DNA of 64,000 nt from Paenibacillus sp. J31TS4 (GTDB taxonomy: Bacteria > Bacillota > Bacilli > Paenibacillales > NBRC-103111). Both the position numbers and the translations under genes were made by a program. Numbering within the stretch: the stretch's first letter is position 1; the number at the start of each line of letters is the position of its first letter. The notes below the pieces were generated by a model that saw only the letters and a list, made by a program, of their open reading frames with translations, did no database searches and was not told the DNA's origin. Location: contig NZ_BOSI01000002.1 of the NCBI RefSeq assembly GCF_018403265.1, positions 744,001 to 808,000 of the forward strand. The letters run 5' to 3'. This document shows positions 24,829-34,254 of the stretch, in pieces.

Positions 24829-25761
24829 ATGCTAAAATTCGTTATTCGCCGTTTGATCTCCATGATCATAACGTTGTTTCTTATTACAACCGTTACGTTC
24901 TTTCTCATGATGAATTTGCCCGGCGACCCGTTTGGAGAGATGTCGCAAAAAATGTCCGCGGCGCAAAGGGCGGTTCTGTATCAGCAGTATGGTCTCGACA
25001 AACCGATGTTTCAGCAATATTTGCAGTACATGGGCAATGTGCTAAAAGGGGATTTGGGCGTCTCGTTCCAATACCCGAATACGTCCGTCAACGAAAAAAT
25101 CGCACAATCGTTTCCGGCCTCTCTCGAGCTCGGCCTGTGGGCGCTGCTCATCGCCGTCGTGATCGGACTCTTGCTCGGGATCATAGCGGCGCTCAACCAT
25201 AACCGGGGTCTAGATTACGCCGCCATGTTCACCGCCGTCGTCGGCGTGTCGATTCCTTCCATGGTGCTCGGCCCGCTGCTTTCCTATTATGTCGGGGTGA
25301 AGCTCGGCTGGTTCCCTCCCGGGCTCTGGGACACCCCGAAGCACCGCGTTCTGCCTGCGATCGCGCTCGGGTTCTCTACCGTCGCCATTCTCGCCCGTCT
25401 CATGCGGACTTCCATGCTCGACGTGCTGAACCAGGACTATATCAAGACGGCCAAAGCCAAAGGCCTGTCCCAAACGTCGACCGTCATCAAGCATACGATC
25501 CGCAACGCCATTCTGCCGGTCATTACCGTGCTCGGCCCTATCTTCGTCAATGTCATTACCGGTACGCTGATCGTGGAGCAGATCTTCTCCGTTCCCGGCC
25601 TCGGCAAGCACTTCGTGCAATCGATCCAGACCAAGGACATTACCATGATTGGCGGCCTCACGATTTTCTATTCCGCTATTCTCGTTGTCGTTATCTTTTT
25701 GACTGATATTCTATATGGTCTTGTAGATCCGCGAATCCGTCTGGCGAAAGGGAGGAAGTAG
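24829..25761 (+). CDS. oppB: Peptide ABC transporter permease (OppB/DppB type)
   Basis: The 310-residue protein has six membrane helices in the OppB order: an N-terminal helix (LISMIITLFLITTVTFFLM), a large outside loop and five further helices. The cytoplasmic coupling motif of binding-protein-dependent permeases is visible as DYIKTAKAKGLSQTSTVIKHTIRNAILPV (positions about 203-231), where it docks to the ATPases. Start ATG lies behind GGAGGTG. It is followed two bases later by oppC. It forms the channel with the next protein. Confidence 0.94.
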   Translation: MLKFVIRRLISMIITLFLITTVTFFLMMNLPGDPFGEMSQKMSAAQRAVLYQQYGLDKPMFQQYLQYMGNVLKGDLGVSFQYPNTSVNEKIAQSFPASLELGLWALLIAVVIGLLLGIIAALNHNRGLDYAAMFTAVVGVSIPSMVLGPLLSYYVGVKLGWFPPGLWDTPKHRVLPAIALGFSTVAILARLMRTSMLDVLNQDYIKTAKAKGLSQTSTVIKHTIRNAILPVITVLGPIFVNVITGTLIVEQIFSVPGLGKHFVQSIQTKDITMIGGLTIFYSAILVVVIFLTDILYGLVDPRIRLAKGRK

Positions 25762-25763
25762 CG

Positions 25764-26678
25764 ATGATGCAGCTGAAAAAAGAACTGTTCGCTCCCGTCA
25801 AGCGCGACCTGGACCAGGAACGGATCGTCCGCCCTTCGCTCAACTACTGGCAGGACGCGTGGAGACGACTTAAGAAAAACAAGCTGGCGATGACCGGCCT
25901 CATTATATTGATTTTGCTGACCCTATTTGCTATTTTCGCGCCGTTCATTTCGAGTTATGATTATGCTACGCAAGATTATGACGTAACCAACCAGAAGCCT
26001 TCCTTGGAGCATCTGTTCGGCACCGACCAGTTCGGACGCGACCTGTGGGTCCGGATCTGGTGGGGCACTCGCATCTCGCTCTTCATCGGTCTGGCCGCGG
26101 CGGTCATCGACCTCATCGTCGGAGTGCTGTACGGCGGCATCTCCGGTTATCTGGGCGGCCGGGTCGACAACATCATGCAGCGGGCGTCGGAGATCGTCTA
26201 CTCGATTCCGTTCCTGCTCGTCACCATTCTGCTGATCATGTACCTGGAGCCGGGGATCTCAACCATTATCATCGCCTACTCCATTACCGGATGGGTGCCG
26301 ATGGCGCGGCTCGTCCGCGGCCAGGTGCTGCAGATGAAGGAGCAGGAATATGTGCTGGCGGCCCGGACGCTCGGCGCCAAGCCGCTGCGTATCATCCTGA
26401 AGCACCTGATTCCCAATGCGCTCGGCATCATCGTCGTACAGATCACCTTTGTCGTGCCGAACGCCATCTTCGTCGAGGCCTTCCTCAGCTTCATCGGCCT
26501 CGGCATCAAGCCGCCGCTTGCCTCGCTAGGGTCGCTCGTATCTGACGGCGCTCAGACGATGCGGTTCTACCCGCACCAGATGCTGCTGCCGACGGCCGTG
26601 TTCAGCCTGATCCTGCTCAGCTTCAACCTGCTGGGCGACGGACTCCGCGACGCGCTTGATCCGAAGATGAGAAAGTAA
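25764..26678 (+). CDS. oppC: Peptide ABC transporter permease (OppC/DppC type)
   Basis: The 304-residue second channel subunit begins with a cytoplasmic N-terminus (about 45 residues containing YWQDAWRRLKKNKLA), typical of OppC. It then has six helices and the HLFGTDQFGRDLWVRIWWG block that defines the OppC/DppC family. The coupling motif EYVLAARTLGAKPLRIILKH sits between later helices. Start ATG 25764 lies seven bases after GGGAGG (25750-25756 region). The next ATG, one codon in, is an alternative. It is tightly packed between oppB and oppD, so one transcript is expected. Confidence 0.94.
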   Translation: MMQLKKELFAPVKRDLDQERIVRPSLNYWQDAWRRLKKNKLAMTGLIILILLTLFAIFAPFISSYDYATQDYDVTNQKPSLEHLFGTDQFGRDLWVRIWWGTRISLFIGLAAAVIDLIVGVLYGGISGYLGGRVDNIMQRASEIVYSIPFLLVTILLIMYLEPGISTIIIAYSITGWVPMARLVRGQVLQMKEQEYVLAARTLGAKPLRIILKHLIPNALGIIVVQITFVVPNAIFVEAFLSFIGLGIKPPLASLGSLVSDGAQTMRFYPHQMLLPTAVFSLILLSFNLLGDGLRDALDPKMRK

Positions 26679-26690
26679 GGGGGAGAGAGC

Positions 26691-27726
26691 ATGAGCGAGA
26701 AGAAACAACCAACGAAAATTCTGGACGTGAAGGACCTCAAGGTGTCCTTCAAGACGTACGCCGGAGAAATCCAGGCGGTCCGCGGCGTTTCCTTCGACCT
26801 GTACAAGGGAGAGGTGCTGGCGATCGTCGGCGAGTCCGGCTGCGGCAAATCGGTTACGGCCCAAACGATCATGCGGCTGGTGCCTTCCCCGCCCAGCTTT
26901 ATCAAGGAAGGCTCCATAACGTTCGACAATAAATCCGATATCACCAAGCTGTCCGAGCGGGCCATGGAGAAGATCAGAGGCTCCGAGATGGGAATGATCT
27001 TCCAGGATCCGATGACCTCGCTCAATCCGACGATGACGATCGGCAAGCAGATCGCCGAGGGCCTCATCAAGCATCAGGGGCTCAACAAAGAGCAGGCGGC
27101 CGAACGATCCGTCGAAATGCTGCGGCTCGTCGGCATCTCGAATCCCGAGGGCAGGATCAAGCAGTATCCGCACGAGCTGTCGGGCGGGATGCGCCAGCGG
27201 ATCATGATCGCGATCGCTCTCGCGTGCAGCCCCAAGCTGCTCATCGCGGACGAGCCTACGACGGCGCTGGACGTAACCATTCAAGCACAGATTATCGAGC
27301 TGATGCAGAAGCTCCAGGAGAAGACGGAGACCGCCATCATCCTGATCACCCACGATCTGGGCGTCGTGGCCGACATGGCCCAACGGGTCGTCGTCATGTA
27401 TGCCGGCAAAATCGTCGAGGAAGGCTCCGTCGACGACATCTTCTACAATCCGAAGCATCCGTATACCTGGGGCCTCCTGAAGTCGGTGCCGCGTCTTGAC
27501 CTGGAGCACAAGAGCGATCTCGTTCCGATTCCGGGCACGCCGCCCGACCTGTTTGCTCCTCCCAAAGGCTGCGCCTTTGCCGCGCGCTGCCCGTATGCAA
27601 TGGACATTTGTCTGCAGCAGGATCCCGACAAATTCGAAGTAACGAATCAGCACAAAGCTGCCTGCTGGCTGCTCCACCCGGACGCTCCGGCTGTGGAGCC
27701 TCCTGTCGGCAAGGGGGGAAAGGTAC

Positions 27727-27734
<8 letters not shown>
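26691..27734 (+). CDS. oppD: Peptide ABC transporter ATP-binding protein (OppD/DppD type)
   Basis: The ATPase has 347 residues. Walker A GESGCGKS is at 47-54, the signature LSGGMRQR at 163-170, and Walker B LLIADEP about 20 residues later with the D-loop TALD. The C-terminal OppD/DppD extension includes [20 protein letters not shown], with the Cys-rich segment (CPYAMDIC) known to bind an iron-sulphur cluster in some members. The start ATG follows GGGGGAG. Its stop overlaps the start of oppF by 8 bases, implying coupled translation of the two ATPases. Confidence 0.95.
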
Positions 27735-28677
<943 letters not shown>

Positions 28678-28685
28678 TACCTTAG

Positions 28686-28706
28686 CCGCCCCTAGGGGCG
28701 GTTTTT
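28686..28706 (+). terminator. Terminator of the opp operon
   Basis: The perfect palindrome CCGCCCCTAGGGGCGG (28686-28701) is followed by TTTTT and a second T-rich stretch. Confidence 0.9.
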
Positions 28707-28711
28707 CCTTT

Positions 28712-28740
28712 TTGACTAAAAGTAAGCGGATGTGTAAAAT
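28712..28740 (+). promoter_or_regulatory. sigma-A promoter of bshC
   Basis: TTGACT (28712-28717), 17 bases, TAAAAT (28735-28740). Both elements match five of six consensus positions. It starts in the T run of the opp terminator and lies about 70 bases before the bshC start. Confidence 0.82.
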
Positions 28741-28811
28741 CAAGTTGACCGCATTCCGGAAACAGGGAGGCGCAAATTCAGCATGTACATAGAGAGCGAG
28801 GTGGCCGTCAG

Positions 28812-30440
28812 ATGAATCTCGAGGAATGGATTCGCCGGACCGGCCGTACGCTGGCCGGCGATTACAGCCACGAATACGATATAGTGCGGGAGCTGTACGA
28901 TTACTCCCCGTGGGATAAGGCCGATTGGCAGGAAAGAGCGAAGTGGGTAGACGAGAAGAGCTATCCGGCGGCGAACCGGACCGAGCTGATCCACAGCCTG
29001 ATCCGGTATAACGACAAGCTGCATAACGATCCTGCGAGCTTCGCGGCGATCGAGAAGCTGAAGCGGGACGACGCCCTCGTCATCGTAGGGGGGCAGCAGG
29101 CCGGACTGTTCTCGGGTCCGCTGCTGACAATTCACAAAATCATCACGATTCTGCAGGCGGCCCGCGAAGCGGAGAAGGAGCTGGGCCGTCCGGTCGTGCC
29201 GATCTTCTGGATCGCTGGCGAGGATCATGATTTCGATGAAGTGAACCATATCTATTCGTTATCTACCCAGCAGTCGGTCGACAAGATCAAGCTGGAGCAT
29301 CCGACCGGGATCCGTACCTCGATCAGCCGGCTGGCGATCGACTCGTGGGAGGATGCGCTGAAGCAGCTCGACGGGCATCTGATGCAGACGGAATTCAAAG
29401 GACCGCTCATGGAGACTCTCCTGACGTTCGCCGGCAAATCGGCTACGCTATCCGATTTCTTCGGACGGATGATGGCCTGGCTGTTCGGCAAGCACGGACT
29501 CGTGCTGCTGGATTCCGACGATCCGGGCATCCGCAAGCTGGAAGGGCGGATGTTCGCCGAGCTGCTTCGGCGGAGCAAGGAAGTGAACGACCAAGTGCTG
29601 GAAGGCTACCAGCGCGTCCGGGAGCTCGGTTACACGCCACAGGCGGATGCAACGGAGGACAACGCGAATCTGTTCCTGTTCGACGCACATGGCGAGCGGC
29701 ATCTGCTCCGCCGAAGCGGAGACCGGTTCGTGGACAAGAAAGCCGAGATGGGCTATTCGCTTGAGGAGCTCACCGCCCTCGCTGCCGAAGAGCCGGAGCG
29801 GTTCAGCAACAACGTCATGACCCGGCCGGTCATGCAGGATTACCTGCTGCCGGTGCTCGGCGCGGTCCTCGGTCCCGGGGAGCTGGCCTATTGGGGCATG
29901 ACCAAGGGTGTCTTCCACACGCTCGGCATGAGAATGCCGGTGCTTATTCCGCGCCGCGAGTTCACGCTGATCGAGGGAACCGTGAAGAAGCATATGGAGA
30001 AATACGAGCTGTCGCCGGACGACGTCGCAGAACGCTTCGAGGAACGGCGGGACAGCTGGCTGAAGCAGCAGGATGAGCTGCACCTGGAGGAGCAGTTCGC
30101 TGGCGTCAAACGGCAGGTGGAAGAACTGTACGCACCTGTGCTTGCGACTGTAGGGGCGATTAATCCGGGAATGAAGAAGCTGGGCGAGATGAACCTGCAG
30201 AAGATTATCGAGCAGATCGCCTTCCTGGAGGCACGTGCTACCGAGGCACACCAATCCCAGTTCGACGCTTCTCTCCGGCAGCTGGAGCGCATCCGGCTCA
30301 CCATCCAACCGCTGGGCAAACCCCAGGAGAGGGTCTACAACGTATTGGCCTACTTGAACAAGTACGGCAGCGGCTGGATTGACGAGCTGATTGACGTGCC
30401 GTTCCGGCTGCGTCCTCTTCATACGATCGTTTATTTATAA
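28812..30440 (+). CDS. bshC: Bacillithiol biosynthesis cysteine-adding enzyme BshC
   Basis: BshC adds cysteine to glucosaminyl-malate in the last step of bacillithiol synthesis, the low-molecular-weight thiol of many Bacillota. The 542-residue length fits. Family-typical blocks include VIVGGQQAGLFSGPLLTIHK near residues 92-111 and PVVPIFWIAGEDHDFDEVNH around 135-155, the Rossmann-like active region. A C-terminal coiled-coil dimer region follows, rich in Glu and Gln. Gene position just upstream of the mraZ cluster is that of B. subtilis yllA (bshC). It starts at ATG 28812 and has its own promoter. The gene for adenosylhomocysteinase follows at 24 bases and may be cotranscribed. Confidence 0.95.
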   Translation: MNLEEWIRRTGRTLAGDYSHEYDIVRELYDYSPWDKADWQERAKWVDEKSYPAANRTELIHSLIRYNDKLHNDPASFAAIEKLKRDDALVIVGGQQAGLFSGPLLTIHKIITILQAAREAEKELGRPVVPIFWIAGEDHDFDEVNHIYSLSTQQSVDKIKLEHPTGIRTSISRLAIDSWEDALKQLDGHLMQTEFKGPLMETLLTFAGKSATLSDFFGRMMAWLFGKHGLVLLDSDDPGIRKLEGRMFAELLRRSKEVNDQVLEGYQRVRELGYTPQADATEDNANLFLFDAHGERHLLRRSGDRFVDKKAEMGYSLEELTALAAEEPERFSNNVMTRPVMQDYLLPVLGAVLGPGELAYWGMTKGVFHTLGMRMPVLIPRREFTLIEGTVKKHMEKYELSPDDVAERFEERRDSWLKQQDELHLEEQFAGVKRQVEELYAPVLATVGAINPGMKKLGEMNLQKIIEQIAFLEARATEAHQSQFDASLRQLERIRLTIQPLGKPQERVYNVLAYLNKYGSGWIDELIDVPFRLRPLHTIVYL

Positions 30441-30464
30441 GTACCGACAGGAGGCTGTTTCCCC

Positions 30465-31727
30465 ATGAACGCAAAAGAAGCAAGCATCATCCGCGATCTG
30501 TCGCTCGCGCCCGAGGGCCATCTGAAGATCGATTGGGCTTCGGCCCATATGCCGGTGCTCAACCGTATTAAGGAAGAATTCGAGCGTGAGCAGCCGTTTG
30601 CCGGTCTTAAGGTCGCCATCTCTCTGCATTTGGAGGCGAAGACCGCCTATCTGGCCAAAGTCGTGGCTGCTGGCGGCGCGAGCGTGGCCATTACGGGGAG
30701 CAATCCGCTGTCCACGCAGGACGACGTGTGCGCCGCTCTTGTGGAGGACGGCATCACCGTCTTCGCCAAGTACAACCCGGACCCAGCGGAATACAAGGAG
30801 CTGCTGATCAAGACGCTCGAGACCGAGCCTGACCTCATTATCGACGACGGCGGCGATCTCGTCACGATTCTGCACGCCGAGCGCAGGGATCTGCTCAAGA
30901 ACGTGCGCGGCGGCGCCGAGGAGACGACAACGGGCATTCTCCGCCTCAAGGCGATGGAGAGGGAGGGCCAGCTGCAATTCCCGATGGTGGCCGTCAACGA
31001 CGCTTACTGCAAGTACCTGTTCGACAACCGGTACGGCACGGGCCAATCCGTCTGGGACGGCATCAACCGGACGACCAACCTCGTCGTGGCCGGCAAGACG
31101 GTAGTCGTCGTCGGCTATGGCTGGTGCGGCAAAGGCGTCGCCAAGCGGGCGCAGGGACTCGGCGCGAATGTTATCGTGACGGAGATCGACGCGATCAAGG
31201 CGGTCGAGGCGTATATGGACGGCTTTGCCGTCATGCCGATGGAGGAAGCGGCGAAGCACGGCGACTTCTTCGTCACCGTAACCGGCAACCGGGACGTCAT
31301 CCGAGGCGAGCATTATGCCGTCATGAAGGACGGCGCCATCCTCTCCAATGCCGGGCACTTCGATGTCGAGGTGAACAAGCCAGAGCTCGAAGCGCTCTCG
31401 GAGTCGAAGCGGACGGTGCGCCGCAACATTGAGGAATACAAGCTGAAGGACGGCCGGCGGATCTATCTGCTGGCGGAAGGCCGTCTTGTCAACCTCGCGG
31501 CGGGCGATGGCCATCCGGCGGAGATTATGGATATGACCTTTGCGCTTCAGGCGCTGTCCCTGAGGCATGTCAACGAGCAGTACGAAGCGATCGGCAGCAA
31601 GGTCGTCAACGTGCCGTATGAGCTCGATGAGCAGGTGGCCCGCTTCAAGCTGGCCTCGCTCGGATTGTCGATCGACCATCTGTCGGACGAACAGAAAAAG
31701 TATCTGGACAGTTGGACGGAGCACTAA
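30465..31727 (+). CDS. ahcY: Adenosylhomocysteinase
   Basis: The enzyme hydrolyses S-adenosylhomocysteine to adenosine and homocysteine in the activated methyl cycle, using bound NAD. In the 420-residue product the NAD-binding motif GYGWCG is at 217-222, and substrate-site blocks [35 protein letters not shown] and [22 protein letters not shown] are all present. It ends soon after the last helix (SWTEH) without the Lys-Tyr tail that reaches into the neighbouring subunit in the longer eukaryotic type. This matches the shorter archaeal/thermophile-like class. Many Bacillus use Pfs/LuxS instead. The start ATG follows ACAGGAGG. A terminator follows 116 bases later. Confidence 0.95.
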   Translation: MNAKEASIIRDLSLAPEGHLKIDWASAHMPVLNRIKEEFEREQPFAGLKVAISLHLEAKTAYLAKVVAAGGASVAITGSNPLSTQDDVCAALVEDGITVFAKYNPDPAEYKELLIKTLETEPDLIIDDGGDLVTILHAERRDLLKNVRGGAEETTTGILRLKAMEREGQLQFPMVAVNDAYCKYLFDNRYGTGQSVWDGINRTTNLVVAGKTVVVVGYGWCGKGVAKRAQGLGANVIVTEIDAIKAVEAYMDGFAVMPMEEAAKHGDFFVTVTGNRDVIRGEHYAVMKDGAILSNAGHFDVEVNKPELEALSESKRTVRRNIEEYKLKDGRRIYLLAEGRLVNLAAGDGHPAEIMDMTFALQALSLRHVNEQYEAIGSKVVNVPYELDEQVARFKLASLGLSIDHLSDEQKKYLDSWTEH

Positions 31728-31842
31728 CAGGGAGCCGCGCCAGGCGTTCGGGAGACCGGATGCCCAGCTGGTCTTCACGGGCTCTTGCCACGGCGCGCCG
31801 GACGGCTTAAGCCCGTGTCCCTGCTCTGGTCCGGAATCATCG

Positions 31843-31879
31843 AACAGCCCATCCCGTACATGCGGGATGGGCTGTTTTT
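31843..31879 (+). terminator. Terminator downstream of ahcY
   Basis: ACAGCCCATCCCG pairs with CGGGATGGGCTGT around loop TACATG and is followed by TTTTT. A second hairpin (AACCGCCTCT ... AGAGGCGGTT, 31891-31930) lies just beyond it and could serve the convergent small gene. Confidence 0.92.
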
Positions 31880-31935
31880 GCCGTGAACATAGAACCGCCT
31901 CTTCCGGTCCGCAGCCGGTAGAGGCGGTTGTGTGT

Positions 31936-32154
31936 TCAATGATAGAGCGTCGCATTCCGGCGCTGCACCGGAATGAAGCCAAGAATCGATTCGTTGCGGA
32001 ACATGAGGGCGTCATTGCGTTCGTAACTGAAGGCGGTGACACAGCGGGCTCCGATAATGAGCAGCTCCACCTGCTCCTGCCGGGGAACGCCGGAGTCGTC
32101 CATATAAACAAGCTCCACCGTTTCCCCGATCCATTGTTCCAAGCCGAGAGACAT
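31936..32154 (-). CDS. Small conserved protein of unknown function
   Basis: The 72-residue product begins at ATG 32154 behind a perfect AAGGAGGT on the minus strand. It opens MSLGLEQWIGETVELVYMD and continues as a small beta-strand-rich domain (VELLIIGARCVTAF, SILGFIPVQRR). The compact alternation of strands resembles short OB- or SH3-like folds, but no named family is recognised. It lies between ahcY and mraZ and is transcribed toward ahcY. Its start region faces the mraZ promoter, so the two could share regulatory DNA. The excellent ribosome binding site and normal codon use argue that it is real. Confidence 0.78.
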   Translation of the reverse strand: MSLGLEQWIGETVELVYMDDSGVPRQEQVELLIIGARCVTAFSYERNDALMFRNESILGFIPVQRRNATLYH

Positions 32155-32236
32155 GTGAATCGACCTCCTTCTTGATGAGGGTTTGACGGCTATACGGTTC
32201 CTTACCCTTCTCCCTCCTCTGGCAAACAAAGGGAGT

Positions 32237-32243
32237 TGTCGAA
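32237..32243. promoter_or_regulatory. Possible Spo0A box upstream of mraZ
   Basis: TGTCGAA matches the Spo0A box in full (TGTCGAA / TTCGACA). It lies about 20 bases upstream of the mraZ -35 element. A single 7-base match can arise by chance, so the role is open. Confidence 0.35.
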
Positions 32244-32262
32244 AAAGTTTGAGGACGCCAAC

Positions 32263-32290
32263 TTGGTTTGGCAGGAATTTTTGATATAAT
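32263..32290 (+). promoter_or_regulatory. sigma-A promoter of the dcw cluster
   Basis: TTGGTT (32263-32268), 16 bases, TATAAT (32285-32290). Transcription would begin near 32297, directly ahead of the three MraZ boxes. Confidence 0.7.
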
Positions 32291-32306
32291 AGAGAAGATT
32301 TAATAT

Positions 32307-32336
32307 AGAGTGGTGAAAAGTGGGGCAAAGTGGTGG
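32307..32336 (+). promoter_or_regulatory. MraZ operator: three tandem 10-bp boxes
   Basis: Three contiguous 10-base units, AGAGTGGTGA, AAAGTGGGGC and AAAGTGGTGG, repeat the core A-A-A-G-T-G-G with exact helical spacing. Tandem boxes of this type upstream of mraZ are the binding sites by which MraZ represses its own operon. They lie between the transcription start and the mraZ ribosome binding site. Confidence 0.85.
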
Positions 32337-32353
32337 GAGGGGGACGGCGGCTC

Positions 32354-32791
32354 ATGTTCATGGGGGAACACCAGCACAGCATAGACGACAAAGGCCGCAT
32401 GATCATTCCCGCCAAGTTCCGTGAAGACCTAGGACCCCGCTTCGTTGTCACCCGAGGCCTGGACCAGTGTCTGTTCGTCTATCCGATGGACGAATGGAAG
32501 GTGCTGGAGACCAAGCTGAAATCCTTGCCGCTTATGAAGTCCGATGCCAGGGCGTTTACCCGGTTTTTCTTCTCGGGCGCAACCGAATGCGAGCTGGACA
32601 AACAGGGAAGGGTAAATTTGCCGAACAATCTGGTGGAACATGCCAAGCTCACCAAGGAATGCGTCGTCATCGGCGTGTCCAACCGGGTGGAGATTTGGAG
32701 CAAGGACGTCTGGGAGAACTACTTCCAGCAATCCGAGGAATCGTTCAACGAAATCGCCGAGAAGCTCGTCGACTTTCAGATCGATCTATAA
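32354..32791 (+). CDS. mraZ: Transcriptional regulator MraZ
   Basis: MraZ is an AbrB-like DNA-binding protein that controls the dcw operon through tandem boxes in its promoter. The 145-residue product begins [20 protein letters not shown], a hallmark start, and contains the second matching repeat [18 protein letters not shown] near residue 78. The two copies of the DKGR/DKQGR motif are the DNA-contact loops. ATG 32354 was chosen over a GTG eight codons upstream because family members start at this Met; GGGAGGGGG lies 12 bases before it. It is the first gene of the cluster, followed 47 bases later by rsmH. Autorepression is supported by the operator next to it. Confidence 0.96.
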   Translation: MFMGEHQHSIDDKGRMIIPAKFREDLGPRFVVTRGLDQCLFVYPMDEWKVLETKLKSLPLMKSDARAFTRFFFSGATECELDKQGRVNLPNNLVEHAKLTKECVVIGVSNRVEIWSKDVWENYFQQSEESFNEIAEKLVDFQIDL

Positions 32792-32838
32792 GCGGAGGCT
32801 GACGTTCTCAACAGCAGGAAAGAGCGGAGGGACATGGA

Positions 32839-33795
32839 TTGTTTCAACATATTACCGTGATGAAGAAAGAAGCGGTGGAAGGCTTACATATCAGACCGGA
32901 CGGCGTGTACGTCGACTGCACGCTCGGCGGTGCCGGGCACAGCGAGCTCATCGCCTCGCTGCTCGGGCAGGGCGGCAGGCTGATCGCATTCGATCAGGAT
33001 GACGCGGCGCTCGCGAATGCGAGAGAGCGTCTCGCTCCATTCGAGGAGCGGGTGACGCTGGTGAAGACCAACTTCCGCCATTTGCAAGAGGTGCTGGCCG
33101 AGCAGGACGTGCCGATGAGAGAAGGCATTCCCCAGGTGGACGGGATTTTGTTCGATCTAGGCGTCTCGTCCCCGCAGCTGGACGAAGCCGAGAGAGGCTT
33201 CAGCTACAACCAGGAGGCGGAGCTCGATATGCGGATGGATCCGCAGGGCATGCTGACGGCGGCCGATATCGTCAATGATTGGGACGAGTCTGAGATTGCC
33301 CGGATTTTGTTCACGTATGGGGAGGAGAAGTTCTCCCGCCGGATCGCCTCGCGGATCGTGCAGGCAAGGGAGAAGGCACCAATTCGGACCACCTCCGAGC
33401 TGGCGGAGCTGGTCAAGGAAGGCATTCCCGCCGCGGCGAGAAGAACGGGCGGCCATCCGGCCAAACGGAGCTTTCAGGCGCTGCGCATAGCTGTCAACGA
33501 CGAGCTGGGCGCCCTCGAGGACGCGCTGGAGCAGGGCATTGCCTGCCTTTCTCCCGGCGGGCGCATGTCCGTCATTACCTTCCATTCGCTGGAGGACCGA
33601 ATCGTCAAGCAGGCGTTCGCCGAGCAGACGAACCGCTGCACCTGCCCTCCGGATCTGCCGGTCTGCGTCTGCGGTCGCAAGCCGGTGCTGAAGCTGATCC
33701 ATCGCAAGCCTCTTGCTCCTTCCGAGGAAGAATTGCAGGCGAACCCGCGCTCCCGCTCGGCGAAGCTGAGAGTGGCGGAGAAATTACCATACTAA
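32839..33795 (+). CDS. rsmH: 16S rRNA (cytosine1402-N4)-methyltransferase RsmH
   Basis: RsmH (MraW) methylates N4 of C1402 in 16S rRNA. The 318-residue product has the SAM-binding block [11 protein letters not shown] (25-35) and then [30 protein letters not shown] follows at about residue 103, the family's central block, and [18 protein letters not shown] and [12 protein letters not shown] are other typical blocks. It starts at TTG 32839 behind GGAGG, and no ATG precedes this family-conserved beginning (FQHITVM). The gene lies directly after mraZ as in most Bacillota, and ftsL follows 16 bases later. Confidence 0.96.
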   Translation: MFQHITVMKKEAVEGLHIRPDGVYVDCTLGGAGHSELIASLLGQGGRLIAFDQDDAALANARERLAPFEERVTLVKTNFRHLQEVLAEQDVPMREGIPQVDGILFDLGVSSPQLDEAERGFSYNQEAELDMRMDPQGMLTAADIVNDWDESEIARILFTYGEEKFSRRIASRIVQAREKAPIRTTSELAELVKEGIPAAARRTGGHPAKRSFQALRIAVNDELGALEDALEQGIACLSPGGRMSVITFHSLEDRIVKQAFAEQTNRCTCPPDLPVCVCGRKPVLKLIHRKPLAPSEEELQANPRSRSAKLRVAEKLPY

Positions 33796-33811
33796 GCGAG
33801 GAGGAAACATA

Positions 33812-34240
33812 GTGGCTTATTACACGCAAGGGACCTCGGCGCTCCAGCAGAAGCAAGTTGTTCGGAAGGAACCGGTCAAGCTGCCTCAGCCCGGCTCCGG
33901 CCGCGGCCGGCACAATCCCGTTCGAGAGAAGCTGTTCTACCTGGTCATGGTGCTGCTGCCCATCGCCATTTGGGGAGTGGCCATTTGGCAAAGCGCCTCC
34001 GTCTATGATCTTAACACCCGGATCAGCAAATCCGAGAGAGCCATCCGGGATGCGAACATTGAGGCGAGCAGTCTGAAGCAGCAGATGGATAAGATGAAGG
34101 ATTATGCCGTTCTGGAGGCGGAAGCCAAGAAGAACGGTTTGAGAACGCCGTCGGAAAGCCAGATCGTCAAGCTGACGGACAAGAACGGCTCCGCTCCGGC
34201 CTCGTCCTCCAAGGTTGCGGCTAAGACCACGAAGCCTTAG
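33812..34240 (+). CDS. ftsL: Cell division protein FtsL
   Basis: The small bitopic divisome protein is thought to link FtsB/DivIC and DivIB to the septal peptidoglycan machinery. In the 142-residue product a basic cytoplasmic region leads to one membrane helix (about residues 49-67, LFYLVMVLLPIAIWGVAIW). An extracellular leucine-zipper-like coiled coil follows, then a Lys/Ser/Ala-rich tail. Sequence conservation in FtsL is low, so the call rests on topology and position between rsmH and pbpB. The start is GTG behind GAGGAGG. The tail is longer than average for this family. Confidence 0.88.
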   Translation: MAYYTQGTSALQQKQVVRKEPVKLPQPGSGRGRHNPVREKLFYLVMVLLPIAIWGVAIWQSASVYDLNTRISKSERAIRDANIEASSLKQQMDKMKDYAVLEAEAKKNGLRTPSESQIVKLTDKNGSAPASSSKVAAKTTKP

Positions 34241-34254
34241 GGAAGGCTGAGCTT

